In this document: positions 55,101-62,726 of the stretch, piece after piece
Layout of the letters: every line of letters begins with the position of its first letter
How positions within the stretch are numbered: position 1 is the stretch's first letter
Assembly: GCF_014696355.1 (NCBI RefSeq)
Contig: NZ_JACJQA010000051.1
Location: 60,216-124,215 of the forward strand
Origin: Pseudanabaena sp. FACHB-1998
GTDB taxonomy: Bacteria > Cyanobacteriota > Cyanobacteriia > Pseudanabaenales > Pseudanabaenaceae
DNA: 64,000 nucleotides
Reading direction: 5' to 3'
Made by a program: the position numbers and the translations under genes
Notes under the pieces: model-generated
What the model was told of the DNA's origin: nothing
Databases searched by the model: none
What the model saw: the letters and a program-made list of their open reading frames with translations, nothing else

Positions 55101-55305
55101 CCGCAAAGTAACTGCCATTGGTTTCACCCAGATATTTCCAATCAGGCAAATCAGCATCACTAGGATGGGTCATGCATAGGACAAAATCTTGATTGTCAGG
55201 GGAAATTCGACATTTACCTGTGATGTCATCGCAAATTGGACAAGGGTTATGGGACTTAGTAGGTGAAAACTTTCGAGAAGAATACTGACTATTTAAGGAG
55301 GTCAT
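52102..55305 (-). CDS. Plasmid replication protein, CyRepA1-like
   Basis: A 1067-residue protein with an N-terminal zinc finger (Cys22, Cys25, Cys32, Cys44: CPICDDITGKC ... C), a Toprim/DUF3854-type region (RLGAKSTNSGYILPIRNPLG, RVVLVEGTGVKPYLAAKLRG) and a P-loop helicase-like part (ASATGTGKSYDAGRLRP). A cluster CETCPLLNACRG suggests an Fe-S or zinc site as in some helicases. This layout matches the replication proteins of large cyanobacterial plasmids (CyRepA1 family), from memory and not from a search. Next to parAB this makes the region a replicon. The start codon lies inside a hairpin that includes the ribosome-binding site. Confidence 0.7.
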   Translation of the reverse strand: MTSLNSQYSSRKFSPTKSHNPCPICDDITGKCRISPDNQDFVLCMTHPSDADLPDWKYLGETNGSYFAGKYVRKLPESESDRLERRDRNLKLRMAQQKAKRDGLAKLPDASQRDRLYQNYLQKLNLDSLDRADLVSRGLSDAEIKRLGAKSTNSGYILPIRNPLGQILGFQIRLRGASSGRYRWHKPFGISAQQQNGELPLAFHGDIQVDCQRVVLVEGTGVKPYLAAKLRGCVAIGASGGQFVASKETLQTYFDAIGAKPELTRLEYAIDAGDIANPSVMRRHEKNLDFLSELDFAVDVLWWGQVAKTDDDIDELSSDAAIQLLTVEQFFQIASYQPKPKFSPFQWLKDKLFPKKAANGFANKSQARRSPQSTLPKFVYEAGARIETWRDLLLTNKHILDASATGTGKSYDAGRLRPEFFDDVERIIYISNDSRNVTTSTLQDWEILPARHHGLTNKSGKLRRAKSGEALHAQANCSRTGAISALRDKGVTDTKVICETCPLLNACRGSSGDGFGFRHQRAIAFNSKILRSHPASLPSPTEFDYSKTLLVWEEVSESLTTMRQVSVGREDVDFAIAVISRSSLEYKQQIIDVLNKLHGLLGDKSYHGLDFHGIKLAIPEIIDTTLLADLLKPDLSILNTVDGVADAEFNNVKGRDKRELARLNALLKQSTTLNSYEIEKKIDREVLKQWLVEFLDILSGVISHGDLHIQYEKFTVSLSDSRLRDIAHRSAANLYLDATMDVTDLQMRLDAPVHRIKQSGDLVMPQIFQVHNLGRLGLQRSDGQSAKVEAIIAHLTSLDPTTRVIDFKKFANSDTHGFWFRDSRGSNDFIDAKTFVIVGTPCANIAMLRADYVAMTGLHPIDKDPAFAAFVDRHILATVQQCFGRKAGDRFNQGDVIYFLSDFDLGDIPHTLIKSGDITPKAMSNLELLQLRVAQVINSVTDGGFDLLSASQRQLCQYFDISRGALLHHFDWINPLLDNLYNNLIQCFNENLVLLTDSQDLEIVVLWAGITEVFLAEEIPINETLAGIFEFFAEHIPNYLHSYVLARLSDNARHKLFSSLAVLAVNE

Positions 55306-55319
55306 TAGTTTTGACCTCC
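55297..55319 (-). promoter_or_regulatory. Hairpin masking the replication-gene ribosome-binding site
   Basis: On the minus strand GGAGGTCA (55319-55312) is followed by a 7-base loop and TGACCTCC (55304-55297). The arms pair perfectly over 8 bp. The first arm holds the Shine-Dalgarno GGAGG; the ATG (55305-55303) is at the loop/stem border. Folding would hide the start of the replication protein, a plausible copy-number control; it could also be an operator. Confidence 0.6.
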
Positions 55320-55518
55320 GATGAGCTTGCTAAGGGAGATCTCAACAAAGATCTGCTCCTGCAAGAGTTGCAAATTTAAAAACATCTAGATCGTCCTGAT
55401 TGTAAGAGTTGTAGCGACTTCAATCAGAAAACAGACAGACTTTTTGAATTCAGTTCAATAATCAATTATTGGCTTTTGCAAAAAATTTTAAAAATTCGCA
55501 GCAAAAACTATTGCTAAA

Positions 55519-55543
55519 CTTATATCTTGCGTTAAGATATAAG
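55519..55543. promoter_or_regulatory. Inverted repeat in the replication-gene upstream region
   Basis: CTTATATCTT and AAGATATAAG form a perfect 10-bp inverted repeat around GCGTT. It overlaps the candidate small-RNA promoter (TTGCTA 55511-55516, TAAGAT 55533-55538, spacing 16) and could be an operator. Confidence 0.45.
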
Positions 55544-55544
55544 A

Positions 55545-55657
55545 AAGCACTGAACAAAATTGCGTCTTCAAAGCAACATCTGTCCATTTTCGGATATTTA
55601 ATTTAAAAACCTTCGGGTTTACAAGAAAGCTAGTGGTTGCAGTCACTGGCTTTTTTG
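55545..55657 (+). ncRNA. Candidate small RNA antisense to the replication-gene leader
   Basis: About 110 bases without a reading frame, running away from the replication gene. It begins after a possible promoter (TTGCTA, 16 bp, TAAGAT), contains a hairpin with a TTCG tetraloop (AAACC-TTCG-GGTTT, 55607-55620) and ends in a classic terminator: stem 55628-55635 with 55644-55651, followed by six T. If the replication transcript starts upstream of 55660, this RNA would be antisense to its leader, as in copy-number control of other plasmids. No expression evidence. Confidence 0.45.
55628..55656 (+). terminator. Rho-independent terminator of the candidate small RNA
   Basis: AGCTAGTG pairs with CACTGGCT (one G-T pair) around an 8-base loop, followed by TTTTTT. 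It is the clearest intrinsic terminator in the window. Confidence 0.75.
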
Positions 55658-55803
55658 TTGTTGAAGGGGAAAACTAGGTAAGTAATCTCCTGTAGATAAA
55701 AAACTGCAATTTAAGCATACAGCGATCGCTCTAGATCTGATCTATAAAAGATCAAAAAAAGATCAAAATTTCATAGATATCAGTCTGAATAGGCTTGTCT
55801 CGC

Positions 55804-56583
55804 TTACATTCTGTCATCTAAGATACTATTTTTGAGCAATAGCTGGGCTAACTCTTGGAAGCCAGCAAACTCAGAAGCATGAGTCATGTATTTAGGTAAA
55901 TGCATCATTTTGTCTTGATAATGGCGAACATTTGCTACACCGACCGAGACGGAAAATTTTGCAGGATCAAACATCGCTTCATCATTAGGACTATCGCCAA
56001 TGGTTAGGACTTGCTGCGAATTGATTTCAGGAAAATGATTTTTGAGTACTGTATTTAAGCCAGTTGCTTTATCTTGGTGCAGTGGTTTGATATGACATTG
56101 AACATTGCTGTAAGTGAAACTCCAGCCCATCAGATCGCATTGAGCTGAAATTGCTTGAATATCATCAGCCGATAAATCATTGACATCAAAAGTCCAATCG
56201 GTAATACGGAACTGGTTATCGGTGGAAGGATGAAGATTTGGAAATAGCTGTTTGATTTGATGAAAAGTATTTTCTAGAAGAACACGATGTTTAGATATAT
56301 TGGGAATAGAAGAAAGCAAATCTTGTTGACCATTGGGATGCAAAAATAAGCCACCATTTTCTGCGATCGCCCCTTCGACTGGTAAATAATTCACCAAAGC
56401 ACTAACCCAACCCGCCGAGCGACCAGTTACCAATAGGACTTTGATTCCTGCTGATTGCAAATCGAGAAGAGTCGAGATGAAGTCAGAAGAGAATTTTCCA
56501 TTTTGGGTAAGAGTGCCATCAACATCAGAAGCAATTAAACGGATGTCGGACAAGTTAATGTTATGGAGAGGAAATAAGGGCAT
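55804..56583 (-). CDS. HAD-family phosphatase
   Basis: A 259-residue haloacid-dehalogenase-type phosphatase from ATG 56583 (MPLFPLHN); the longer frame up to 56721 lacks family similarity at its N-terminus. Motif I is ASDVDGTLT, motif II LLVTGRS, a Lys sits in the HQDKATGLN block and motif IV is TIGDSPNDEAMF. This is the Cof-type (subclass IIB) pattern; such enzymes remove phosphate from sugar phosphates or nucleotides. Homologues are common in cyanobacterial chromosomes. Substrate unknown. Confidence 0.8.
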   Translation of the reverse strand: MPLFPLHNINLSDIRLIASDVDGTLTQNGKFSSDFISTLLDLQSAGIKVLLVTGRSAGWVSALVNYLPVEGAIAENGGLFLHPNGQQDLLSSIPNISKHRVLLENTFHQIKQLFPNLHPSTDNQFRITDWTFDVNDLSADDIQAISAQCDLMGWSFTYSNVQCHIKPLHQDKATGLNTVLKNHFPEINSQQVLTIGDSPNDEAMFDPAKFSVSVGVANVRHYQDKMMHLPKYMTHASEFAGFQELAQLLLKNSILDDRM

Positions 56584-57029
56584 AGAAGATGAAACTAAAT
56601 TCAGAAAAAGCCAAAGCGGATTTAAATATATCGTAAAGAATCTGACAAAAAATCTAGTGATCGCGCCGCCATAGCCCAAAAAGTTAGCCAAGAAATCTTC
56701 ACCAATTATCAATGATGCCATTGCCTACGCCAGCATCCCCGTATCTAAAGCCAAGACCTCCATATTCTAAGAAAGCGCCAGAATTATGATTATCGATGAT
56801 GAAGTCCTAAGCCCAACCCTTTTGCTGTCACAAACTTTTCGCTACTGGTAAAATGTGATTTAAGAATATTTATGTAGCAAGGATTCCAGTAAGCCGATTT
56901 GTCGGATGATAAAAATAAATATACAAACTTCAATGTGAATGTATGTTTGATAAACTAAATTTAATCTGTACATAGCCTAGCTAGCTTGCTTACTTGGCTA
57001 ATCAATCTAAACAGTTTTGAGGTTTCTAT
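56584..57029. other. Gene-free stretch before the nSTAND pair
   Basis: Nothing convincing here beyond the promoter region of the next gene. A weak relative of the TGCATAG element (ACATAGCCTAGCTAG, near 56974) may be chance. Confidence 0.4.
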
Positions 57030-57554
57030 ATGCCAAAATACACCGTAGATGAAGTATTGGATATTGTTAAAACCTTCTCATCTGAGGAGAAAAAAGATCT
57101 GCAAAATCGATTGATAAGTGTTTTGGACATACCAAATACATCTTCGACGCAGGCAGGACAAAGCCAATTTCAGAGCTTTGGTGATTTTACTTTTAGTGGT
57201 AGTGGGAGTAATACTTCTCTTGGCATTAATCAACAGATGGGTGGAGAGTCCAATATCGCCCAGACGAATACACAGACATCGGTTCAAAATGCTGATTTGC
57301 AAGAAGCTCTAAGTATTTTGGCAAAGCTAAAGCAAGATATAGGTAGTAACACGCTGCTCAATCCTGTCCAAAAAGCGACGGTAGAAGTGCCGTTGAAAAT
57401 TGTCGAGGAAGAAGCAAAAAAGGCGAAGCCTGACAAAAATATCATTGATCAAGCGATCGCCGCCTTACAAAAAGGTTTGGAAGGAGTATCAAGTTTAGCG
57501 GAACCTGTCACAAAAGTAGCAGGGCTAATTGCTAAGGCTTGGCTAACTTTATGA
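57030..57554 (+). CDS. Small partner protein of an nSTAND system
   Basis: A 174-residue protein that I cannot assign to a named family. It has a helical N-terminal domain (YTVDEVLDIVKTFSSEEKKD), a glycine/serine/asparagine-rich linker (FTFSGSGSNTSLGINQQMGG) and a helical C-terminus (LQEALSILAKLKQDIG) with a mildly hydrophobic end. The N-terminal helix bundle recalls the death-like effector-associated domains that couple STAND proteins to effectors; this is inference. Its stop overlaps the next gene's start (ATGA), so the two are translationally coupled. Confidence 0.65.
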   Translation: MPKYTVDEVLDIVKTFSSEEKKDLQNRLISVLDIPNTSSTQAGQSQFQSFGDFTFSGSGSNTSLGINQQMGGESNIAQTNTQTSVQNADLQEALSILAKLKQDIGSNTLLNPVQKATVEVPLKIVEEEAKKAKPDKNIIDQAIAALQKGLEGVSSLAEPVTKVAGLIAKAWLTL

Positions 57555-60500
57555 GTCAAGATAATCCCCTACAAGATCAATCTCAAAATGTTGGCAATAT
57601 TTCCGTAGATGGTGAAAAAAATAATGTCAATATTACGTTTACTCAAATCCAAAAATCTATCGATAAGATCAAAACGCGATTATTTATTGCGAATTCACCA
57701 TATAAGGGACTGAAGAAATTTGAACCAGAGGATAAAGATCGCTTTTTTGGGCGCGAACAGTTAATTATTAGTTTAGGAAAAGAGCTAGAACTGAGTGGTT
57801 TGATTTTACTGTTAGGAGCATCGGGTAGTGGAAAGTCTTCGGTAATTAGAGCGGGGCTAATTCCTTCCCTGTCAGACAAATTAGGAATGAATTTCATTAA
57901 CCTAACTTTTACTCCTGATGAAGATCCATTTGAGTCTTTGTATGCCAGTCTCTTAAGTAAATTCAAGCAATCAGAAGCTAAAATTGCCCGTGAAGTGGAT
58001 GCAAAAACTCTTACACAAGTTATTAAAGTACTAAAACAGGAAGATACTCAATGGTTAATTTTTATTGATCAATTTGAGGAATTATTCACTATTAGTCAAG
58101 CTGAAAAACGCAGTAAATTTGTTGAAAGTTTAGTGCAATTAATAAAGTTGGGAGATCACTCTGTCAAAATAGTAATGACAATGCGATCTGATTTTCTAGA
58201 GAAATTTAGCCCCTATCCTAATTTTGGGAAGCTTGTGCAAAAGCATATTCGGCTAATGGTTGACATGCTACCCGATGAACTGCAATTGGCGATCGAGAAG
58301 CCTGTGGAAAAACATGGTGTAGTATTTGAGAAGGGTTTAGTTAAAGAAATGATCCAAGATGTGCAAGGAGAAGCGGGATATTTACCGTTATTACAATACA
58401 CGCTTAACTTACTATGGGAAAGTGAAACCTTGAGTAGCAGTTTCCAAGAGCGAACCTTAAATGTAAATTCATATAGAAAATTAGGTGGGGTAAGAGGAGC
58501 ATTACAAAAGCATGTCGATCAAATTTATGCAAGCTTGACGAAACAACAACAAACCGCCGCAAAGCAAATTTTTCTCAGCTTGGTAGATATTGATGGAGAT
58601 GGAAGTTCTAATTCAACAGGGAAAGCTGTGAGTAGGAGAGCCTATCGCTCAGAACTAACAGGCGAGCTAGTGGAGAGTACTCTTAAAGAACTGATCGATC
58701 AGAATTTATTGGTAAGTAACGATATAGAAGGAAAGCAACAGCCTACTGTAGAAATTGCTCATGAAGCTATACTCAGTTCGTGGGTAATTCTTAAAGAATG
58801 GATTAAGGATGCTAGTGAAGCAATTACGGTTAAAAATCGGCTCAATGAAGATTCAAATAATTGGAAACAAACTAAATCCAATGATGAGTTTTGGAGTGGA
58901 TCTAAGCTTGAAAAAGTTTTGGAGTTAAGGAAAGACAATACATTCCGAGTTTTAGGAGGATTAACTGAAGATGAGAAACGATTTGTTGACCTAAGTTTAC
59001 GGTGGCGTGATCGCCGTCGTCAGAGGACAATCATAAGTCTAAGCGGTGGACTTGGACTTACTCTTATTCTAATGTTTTTTGCTGGTTGGCAATGGCAGCG
59101 AGCAGTTATAGGGCAGATTAATTCCCTTGCTTCTTCTTCCAAGGCACTATTTTCTTCAGGTCAAGAATTAGATGCTCTAATCGAGGCTTTAAAAGCTGGT
59201 AAGCTTTTGAAGCAGACTTGGTCGGTAGATGGAGAGACACGAGTTCGAGTCCTTACTAGTTTGCAACAATCAGTCTACAGAAGCAGAGAACAAAATAAGC
59301 TTTTAGGACATGACACTTCTGTGTGGCAAGTAATTCCCAGTCCAGATGGTAAGTTACTTGCTTCAGCAGGCGGCGATAGACTTGTGAAGCTTTGGAAACC
59401 TGATGGCTCTCAATTTACTACTCTCGAAGGTCATAGCGACAAGGTTTATAGTGTGAGCTTTAGCCCAGATGGCACTTTACTGGCTTCCGCAAGTGGTGAT
59501 AAAACTATTAAGCTTTGGAAAACTGATGGTTTACCAACATCTAGAACAGCTACTCATACATTCACAGATCATGAAGATGAAGTAGTTAGTGTAAGTTTTA
59601 GCCCAGATGGAAAAACTATTGCGTCAGCAAGTAGAGATAAAACCGTCAAACTATGGAGGCTTGACGGTAAATTGATTAAAACTCTTAAGGGGCATACAAA
59701 TCAAGTTCGAGATGTGACTTTCAGTAAAGATGGTCGGATTGCCTCTGCTAGTTTTGATAAAACCGTAAGATTGTGGAGTGCGGATGGCAAGTTATTGAGA
59801 GAGATTAAAGGACATGATAAAGAAGTAGTTACTGTAAGTTTTAGTCCTGATGGACAAAAACTTATTTCTGCTGGGGATGATAAAACATTAAGGCTATGGA
59901 ATTTGGATGGGAAGCTGCTTAAAACTTTTAAGGGTCATGCTGAGTTGGTTTGGGATGTAAATTTTAGCCCAGATGGTAAAACTATTGCTTCTTGTAGCGG
60001 GGATGGAACAATTAAGCTATGGAGTCTTAACAGTGACAATGCAAGTGCCACCCTGAAAGGGAGTCAGCCAGTTTACAGCGTTAGTTTCATTAGTTTAGAT
60101 GGCAAAAGTCTGGCTTCGTCAGGTTTTCAAAAAGAAATGACTATTTGGCGTATTGGAGAGTCAGCATTTGGAGCGAATAAAATCATTACAGGACATACGG
60201 GTAGAATATGGGGGACAGCTTTTGATTGGGATACCATACTTATTGCTTCGGCAAGTGCAGATAATACTTTTAAACTCTGGGGTTTAAATGGAAGTCTAGT
60301 AAGGAGTATTGCAGACTTTGGTGATTCAGTTGTTAGAATAAGTTTTAGCCGAGACGGTGAAAAAATAGCTTCTGCGAGTCTAGATCGTTCAGTTAAGCTA
60401 TGGAAGAGAGATGGTACTCTATTAAATAATCTTAATGGACATACAGACTGGGTGTGGGGGGTAGATTTTAGTAAAGACAATCAGCTTCTTGTTTCAGCAA

Positions 60501-61153
60501 GTAATGATAAAACCATTAAAATTTGGCAAGTTAGTAATGGTAGTTTGAAAAAAAGTTTTACGGCACATGATGGCTGGATCTTTGATGTAAAGTTCAGTCC
60601 TGATGGAAACACTTTGGCTTCAGCAAGTATGGATAAAACTGCTAAGCTGTGGAAACTTGATGGCACTCTACTCAGAACTTTTTCAGGGCATTCAGATTTG
60701 GTTTCAGGTGTAAGTTTTAGCCCTGACGGTAAAATGCTTGCAACTTCTAGTGGTGATAAGACAGTTAAGGTATGGCAGATTAGTGATGGTAAACTCCTTT
60801 CAACTTTGAAAGGGCATGAAGGTTACGTTATAGGTGTAAGCTTTAGCCCTGACAGCAAAAGAGTTGCATCAGCAAGCTGGGATCACACAGTTAGAATTTG
60901 GGGGATTGATGGTACTTTAGTTGAAACGTTGAAGGGACATAGTGATGAAGTTAACGCTGTAAGTTTTAGCCCTGATGGTAAGTTTCTTGCATCTGCTAGT
61001 AAAGATCAAACCGTGATTTTATGGGATTTGAAATCTTTGAACGGATTAGAAGTTGATAAGTTAATGACTAATGGTTGTGAAAGAGTCAAAGATTACTTAA
61101 ATACGAATCCAAATGTTAAAGATACAAATAATAATCTTTGTAAATTAGATTAG
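57551..61153 (+). CDS. nSTAND1 NTPase with WD40 repeats
   Basis: A 1200-residue protein from ATG 57551 (TTG 57539 is possible). After a beta-like QNVGNISVDGEKNNVNITF segment comes an nSTAND1-type ATPase: YKGLKKFEPEDKDRFFGRE, Walker A GASGSGKSS (Lys95), Walker B WLIFIDQFEELF (168-179). A membrane segment (IISLSGGLGLTLILMFFAGW, about 495-515) separates it from about 14 WD40 repeats. WD40 repeats read LASASGDKTIKLW and alike, with high mutual similarity that suggests continuing repeat exchange. nSTAND proteins sense a ligand and switch a bound effector; the partner gene directly upstream is the candidate. Confidence 0.85.
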   Translation: MSQDNPLQDQSQNVGNISVDGEKNNVNITFTQIQKSIDKIKTRLFIANSPYKGLKKFEPEDKDRFFGREQLIISLGKELELSGLILLLGASGSGKSSVIRAGLIPSLSDKLGMNFINLTFTPDEDPFESLYASLLSKFKQSEAKIAREVDAKTLTQVIKVLKQEDTQWLIFIDQFEELFTISQAEKRSKFVESLVQLIKLGDHSVKIVMTMRSDFLEKFSPYPNFGKLVQKHIRLMVDMLPDELQLAIEKPVEKHGVVFEKGLVKEMIQDVQGEAGYLPLLQYTLNLLWESETLSSSFQERTLNVNSYRKLGGVRGALQKHVDQIYASLTKQQQTAAKQIFLSLVDIDGDGSSNSTGKAVSRRAYRSELTGELVESTLKELIDQNLLVSNDIEGKQQPTVEIAHEAILSSWVILKEWIKDASEAITVKNRLNEDSNNWKQTKSNDEFWSGSKLEKVLELRKDNTFRVLGGLTEDEKRFVDLSLRWRDRRRQRTIISLSGGLGLTLILMFFAGWQWQRAVIGQINSLASSSKALFSSGQELDALIEALKAGKLLKQTWSVDGETRVRVLTSLQQSVYRSREQNKLLGHDTSVWQVIPSPDGKLLASAGGDRLVKLWKPDGSQFTTLEGHSDKVYSVSFSPDGTLLASASGDKTIKLWKTDGLPTSRTATHTFTDHEDEVVSVSFSPDGKTIASASRDKTVKLWRLDGKLIKTLKGHTNQVRDVTFSKDGRIASASFDKTVRLWSADGKLLREIKGHDKEVVTVSFSPDGQKLISAGDDKTLRLWNLDGKLLKTFKGHAELVWDVNFSPDGKTIASCSGDGTIKLWSLNSDNASATLKGSQPVYSVSFISLDGKSLASSGFQKEMTIWRIGESAFGANKIITGHTGRIWGTAFDWDTILIASASADNTFKLWGLNGSLVRSIADFGDSVVRISFSRDGEKIASASLDRSVKLWKRDGTLLNNLNGHTDWVWGVDFSKDNQLLVSASNDKTIKIWQVSNGSLKKSFTAHDGWIFDVKFSPDGNTLASASMDKTAKLWKLDGTLLRTFSGHSDLVSGVSFSPDGKMLATSSGDKTVKVWQISDGKLLSTLKGHEGYVIGVSFSPDSKRVASASWDHTVRIWGIDGTLVETLKGHSDEVNAVSFSPDGKFLASASKDQTVILWDLKSLNGLEVDKLMTNGCERVKDYLNTNPNVKDTNNNLCKLD

Positions 61154-61177
61154 TTTATTTAAGTTTAGACAGATAGG

Positions 61178-61450
61178 TCACTCTTTACTTAGATTTCCAT
61201 CTCTAATAACCACTCTATCTCCATTATCTGCTTTAATAATTCCTACGCCTTTAACTTCAATCTCACATTTGCCTCTACAAATTTCACGCTTCACGCTGAG
61301 GGAATCGATGAATGTCCGATTAGTCCCACTTGACAAACTAATTTTGACTTCGTAGCCTCCATTATCTTTATTAACCAAATCTACTGCAAAAGCCTCATTT
61401 GCAGTGACTGCGATAACTCCAAACACAACAAGCAAACCTACCACTTTCAT
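61178..61450 (-). CDS. Small exported protein
   Basis: A 90-residue protein with a clear signal peptide (VVGLLVVFGVIAVTANEAFA). The mature part is beta-rich with two cysteines (EICRGKCEIEVKGVG), probably paired, and ends VVIRDGNLSKE. This pattern (DLVNKD...., CxxxCEIEVxGVG, VVIRDGxL) recurs in small exported proteins that I have seen in other bacteria, without known role. It faces the nSTAND gene tail-to-tail. Confidence 0.55.
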   Translation of the reverse strand: MKVVGLLVVFGVIAVTANEAFAVDLVNKDNGGYEVKISLSSGTNRTFIDSLSVKREICRGKCEIEVKGVGIIKADNGDRVVIRDGNLSKE

Positions 61451-61851
61451 TTCATTTTCCTCACTTAAGATTAACTACATCAAAAATATTGTACTAAAAA
61501 CAAGCCTGAATGACAAACTGTAATCGTTTTTACTGCTAGAAATAATACCTAGTTAGACCTAACTAACCGATAAGTCCGATAAAGTTGACTATTTCGAGCA
61601 AAGATTAGGCAATCCTAAGTGCCGATTCAAATTTGAAATGCAACGGGTTCTTCTTGGTTCATGGAGGTAAGTACAACTAATGGTAGACGGAATCGCATCT
61701 GAGCAAAAGTTCTAGACTGATAAGGGCTTCAAATATTGAACAAAATCATACCGTTTACATCTTAAATTCAGAAGACTATCGCAAAAAAAAACAATTGTGA
61801 AGCGATCAGGGTATAACACATTATTGGATTGGACAAAAGCGTAATATTTTG
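61451..61851. other. Gene-free stretch before the phospholipase gene
   Basis: About 400 AT-rich bases without a gene. It may hold promoters for both flanking genes. I see no repeat of the two dispersed elements here. Confidence 0.4.
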
Positions 61852-61908
61852 TTGAGAGTGAAAGCTTCTTTGACTCTCAATTAAGCCATTAGACCGACAG
61901 TAATGGCT
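61852..61908 (+). promoter_or_regulatory. Two adjacent hairpins in the phospholipase leader
   Basis: First hairpin: TTGAGAGT (61852-61859) with ACTCTCAA (61873-61880), extended inside by AAAG/CTTT. Second hairpin: AGCCATTA (61884-61891) with TAATGGCT (61901-61908). Only three bases separate them. They end 42 bases before the ATG at 61951, so they could form a structured leader or a double operator. Confidence 0.5.
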
Positions 61909-61950
61909 GGAAGTGATTTAAATTTTCTCTTAACTGGTACTTGTACGTTT

Positions 61951-62682
61951 ATGAAACTGAAACTTCTAAAATCCTTATGCGTTTTTCTCCTATCGCCTAT
62001 TTTAGTATTTGACAACTCATCTGCTGTAGCTCAAACTTCTGGTTGTGGAAGTGGATCAAGCTGGTATCTGCTTCGGACACTTACACCCATTGCGGCAAAT
62101 CAATTCAGAGTTGCTTGTGTAGAACATGATGCTTGTTATGATACTTATCTTAACTCAAAGACAGAATGTGATAAAGCTTTCCATAATAGAATGCTAGGTA
62201 TATGTGCGAGAGATCATAACACTTGGTTGGGAAGGCCTCTCAAGATAGCATGTAATGGTAGAGCAGATGCTTATTACAAGGGGGTTGTAGATTATGCACA
62301 AAGTGCATATATTGATGCGCAACGTGAAGCCAAAGAAAAAATAGAGGCTGCATCCAGAAGAACAGAGGCTGCATCCAGAAACACAATCACTTTCAAAAAC
62401 AGTTGTTCTCGTCGTCTTCAACTTGCCGTTCATTTTAAGAATATGCAAAATCAATGGGTGACTAAAGCTTGGTATAGTTTTGCTCCAAATGAATCTGCTG
62501 AATTAAGTGGGGTATCTACTAATAACAGATATTTTTACTATTATGCTGAGACAACAGATCGCTCTAATATTAAATGGACTGGTAACGGTACATCTGTAAC
62601 AATTGGTGGGCGTGTCTACAACATGAAAGAGGTAAACACGGGTTCTAGCATCGTTAATTGGACTCAGAATCTCACCTGCTAA
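61951..62682 (+). CDS. Secreted phospholipase A2-like protein with a DUF1036-like C-terminal domain
   Basis: A 243-residue protein from ATG 61951; ATG 61903 lies inside a hairpin and would extend it by 16 residues. A signal peptide (LKSLCVFLLSPILVFDNSSA) precedes a domain with the phospholipase A2 active-site pattern ACVEHDACYDTYLNSKTEC (C-x2-H-D-x-C-Y), found in small bacterial and fungal secreted PLA2s. After a short alpha-helical linker with a repeated EAASR motif comes a beta-sandwich-like domain (ITFKNSCSRRLQLAVHFKNM, TKAWYSFAPNESAELSG), similar to DUF1036. PLA2 cleaves sn-2 acyl chains of membrane lipids. A lipolytic toxin or defence function is possible. Confidence 0.7.
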   Translation: MKLKLLKSLCVFLLSPILVFDNSSAVAQTSGCGSGSSWYLLRTLTPIAANQFRVACVEHDACYDTYLNSKTECDKAFHNRMLGICARDHNTWLGRPLKIACNGRADAYYKGVVDYAQSAYIDAQREAKEKIEAASRRTEAASRNTITFKNSCSRRLQLAVHFKNMQNQWVTKAWYSFAPNESAELSGVSTNNRYFYYYAETTDRSNIKWTGNGTSVTIGGRVYNMKEVNTGSSIVNWTQNLTC

Positions 62683-62726
62683 GGTAGATAGTTCAGAAAA
62701 TGGTTCGCGTTTGTGACTTGGTTTAA

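Noticed and set aside
56584..56721. Longer N-terminus of the HAD phosphatase
   Set aside because: The family starts near MPLFPLHN; the extension has no similarity to it.
59300..61050. CRISPR-like tandem repeats
   Set aside because: The repeats are in-frame WD40 codons of variable sequence and about 120-base period, not short identical repeats with spacers. No CRISPR array or cas gene is seen in the window.
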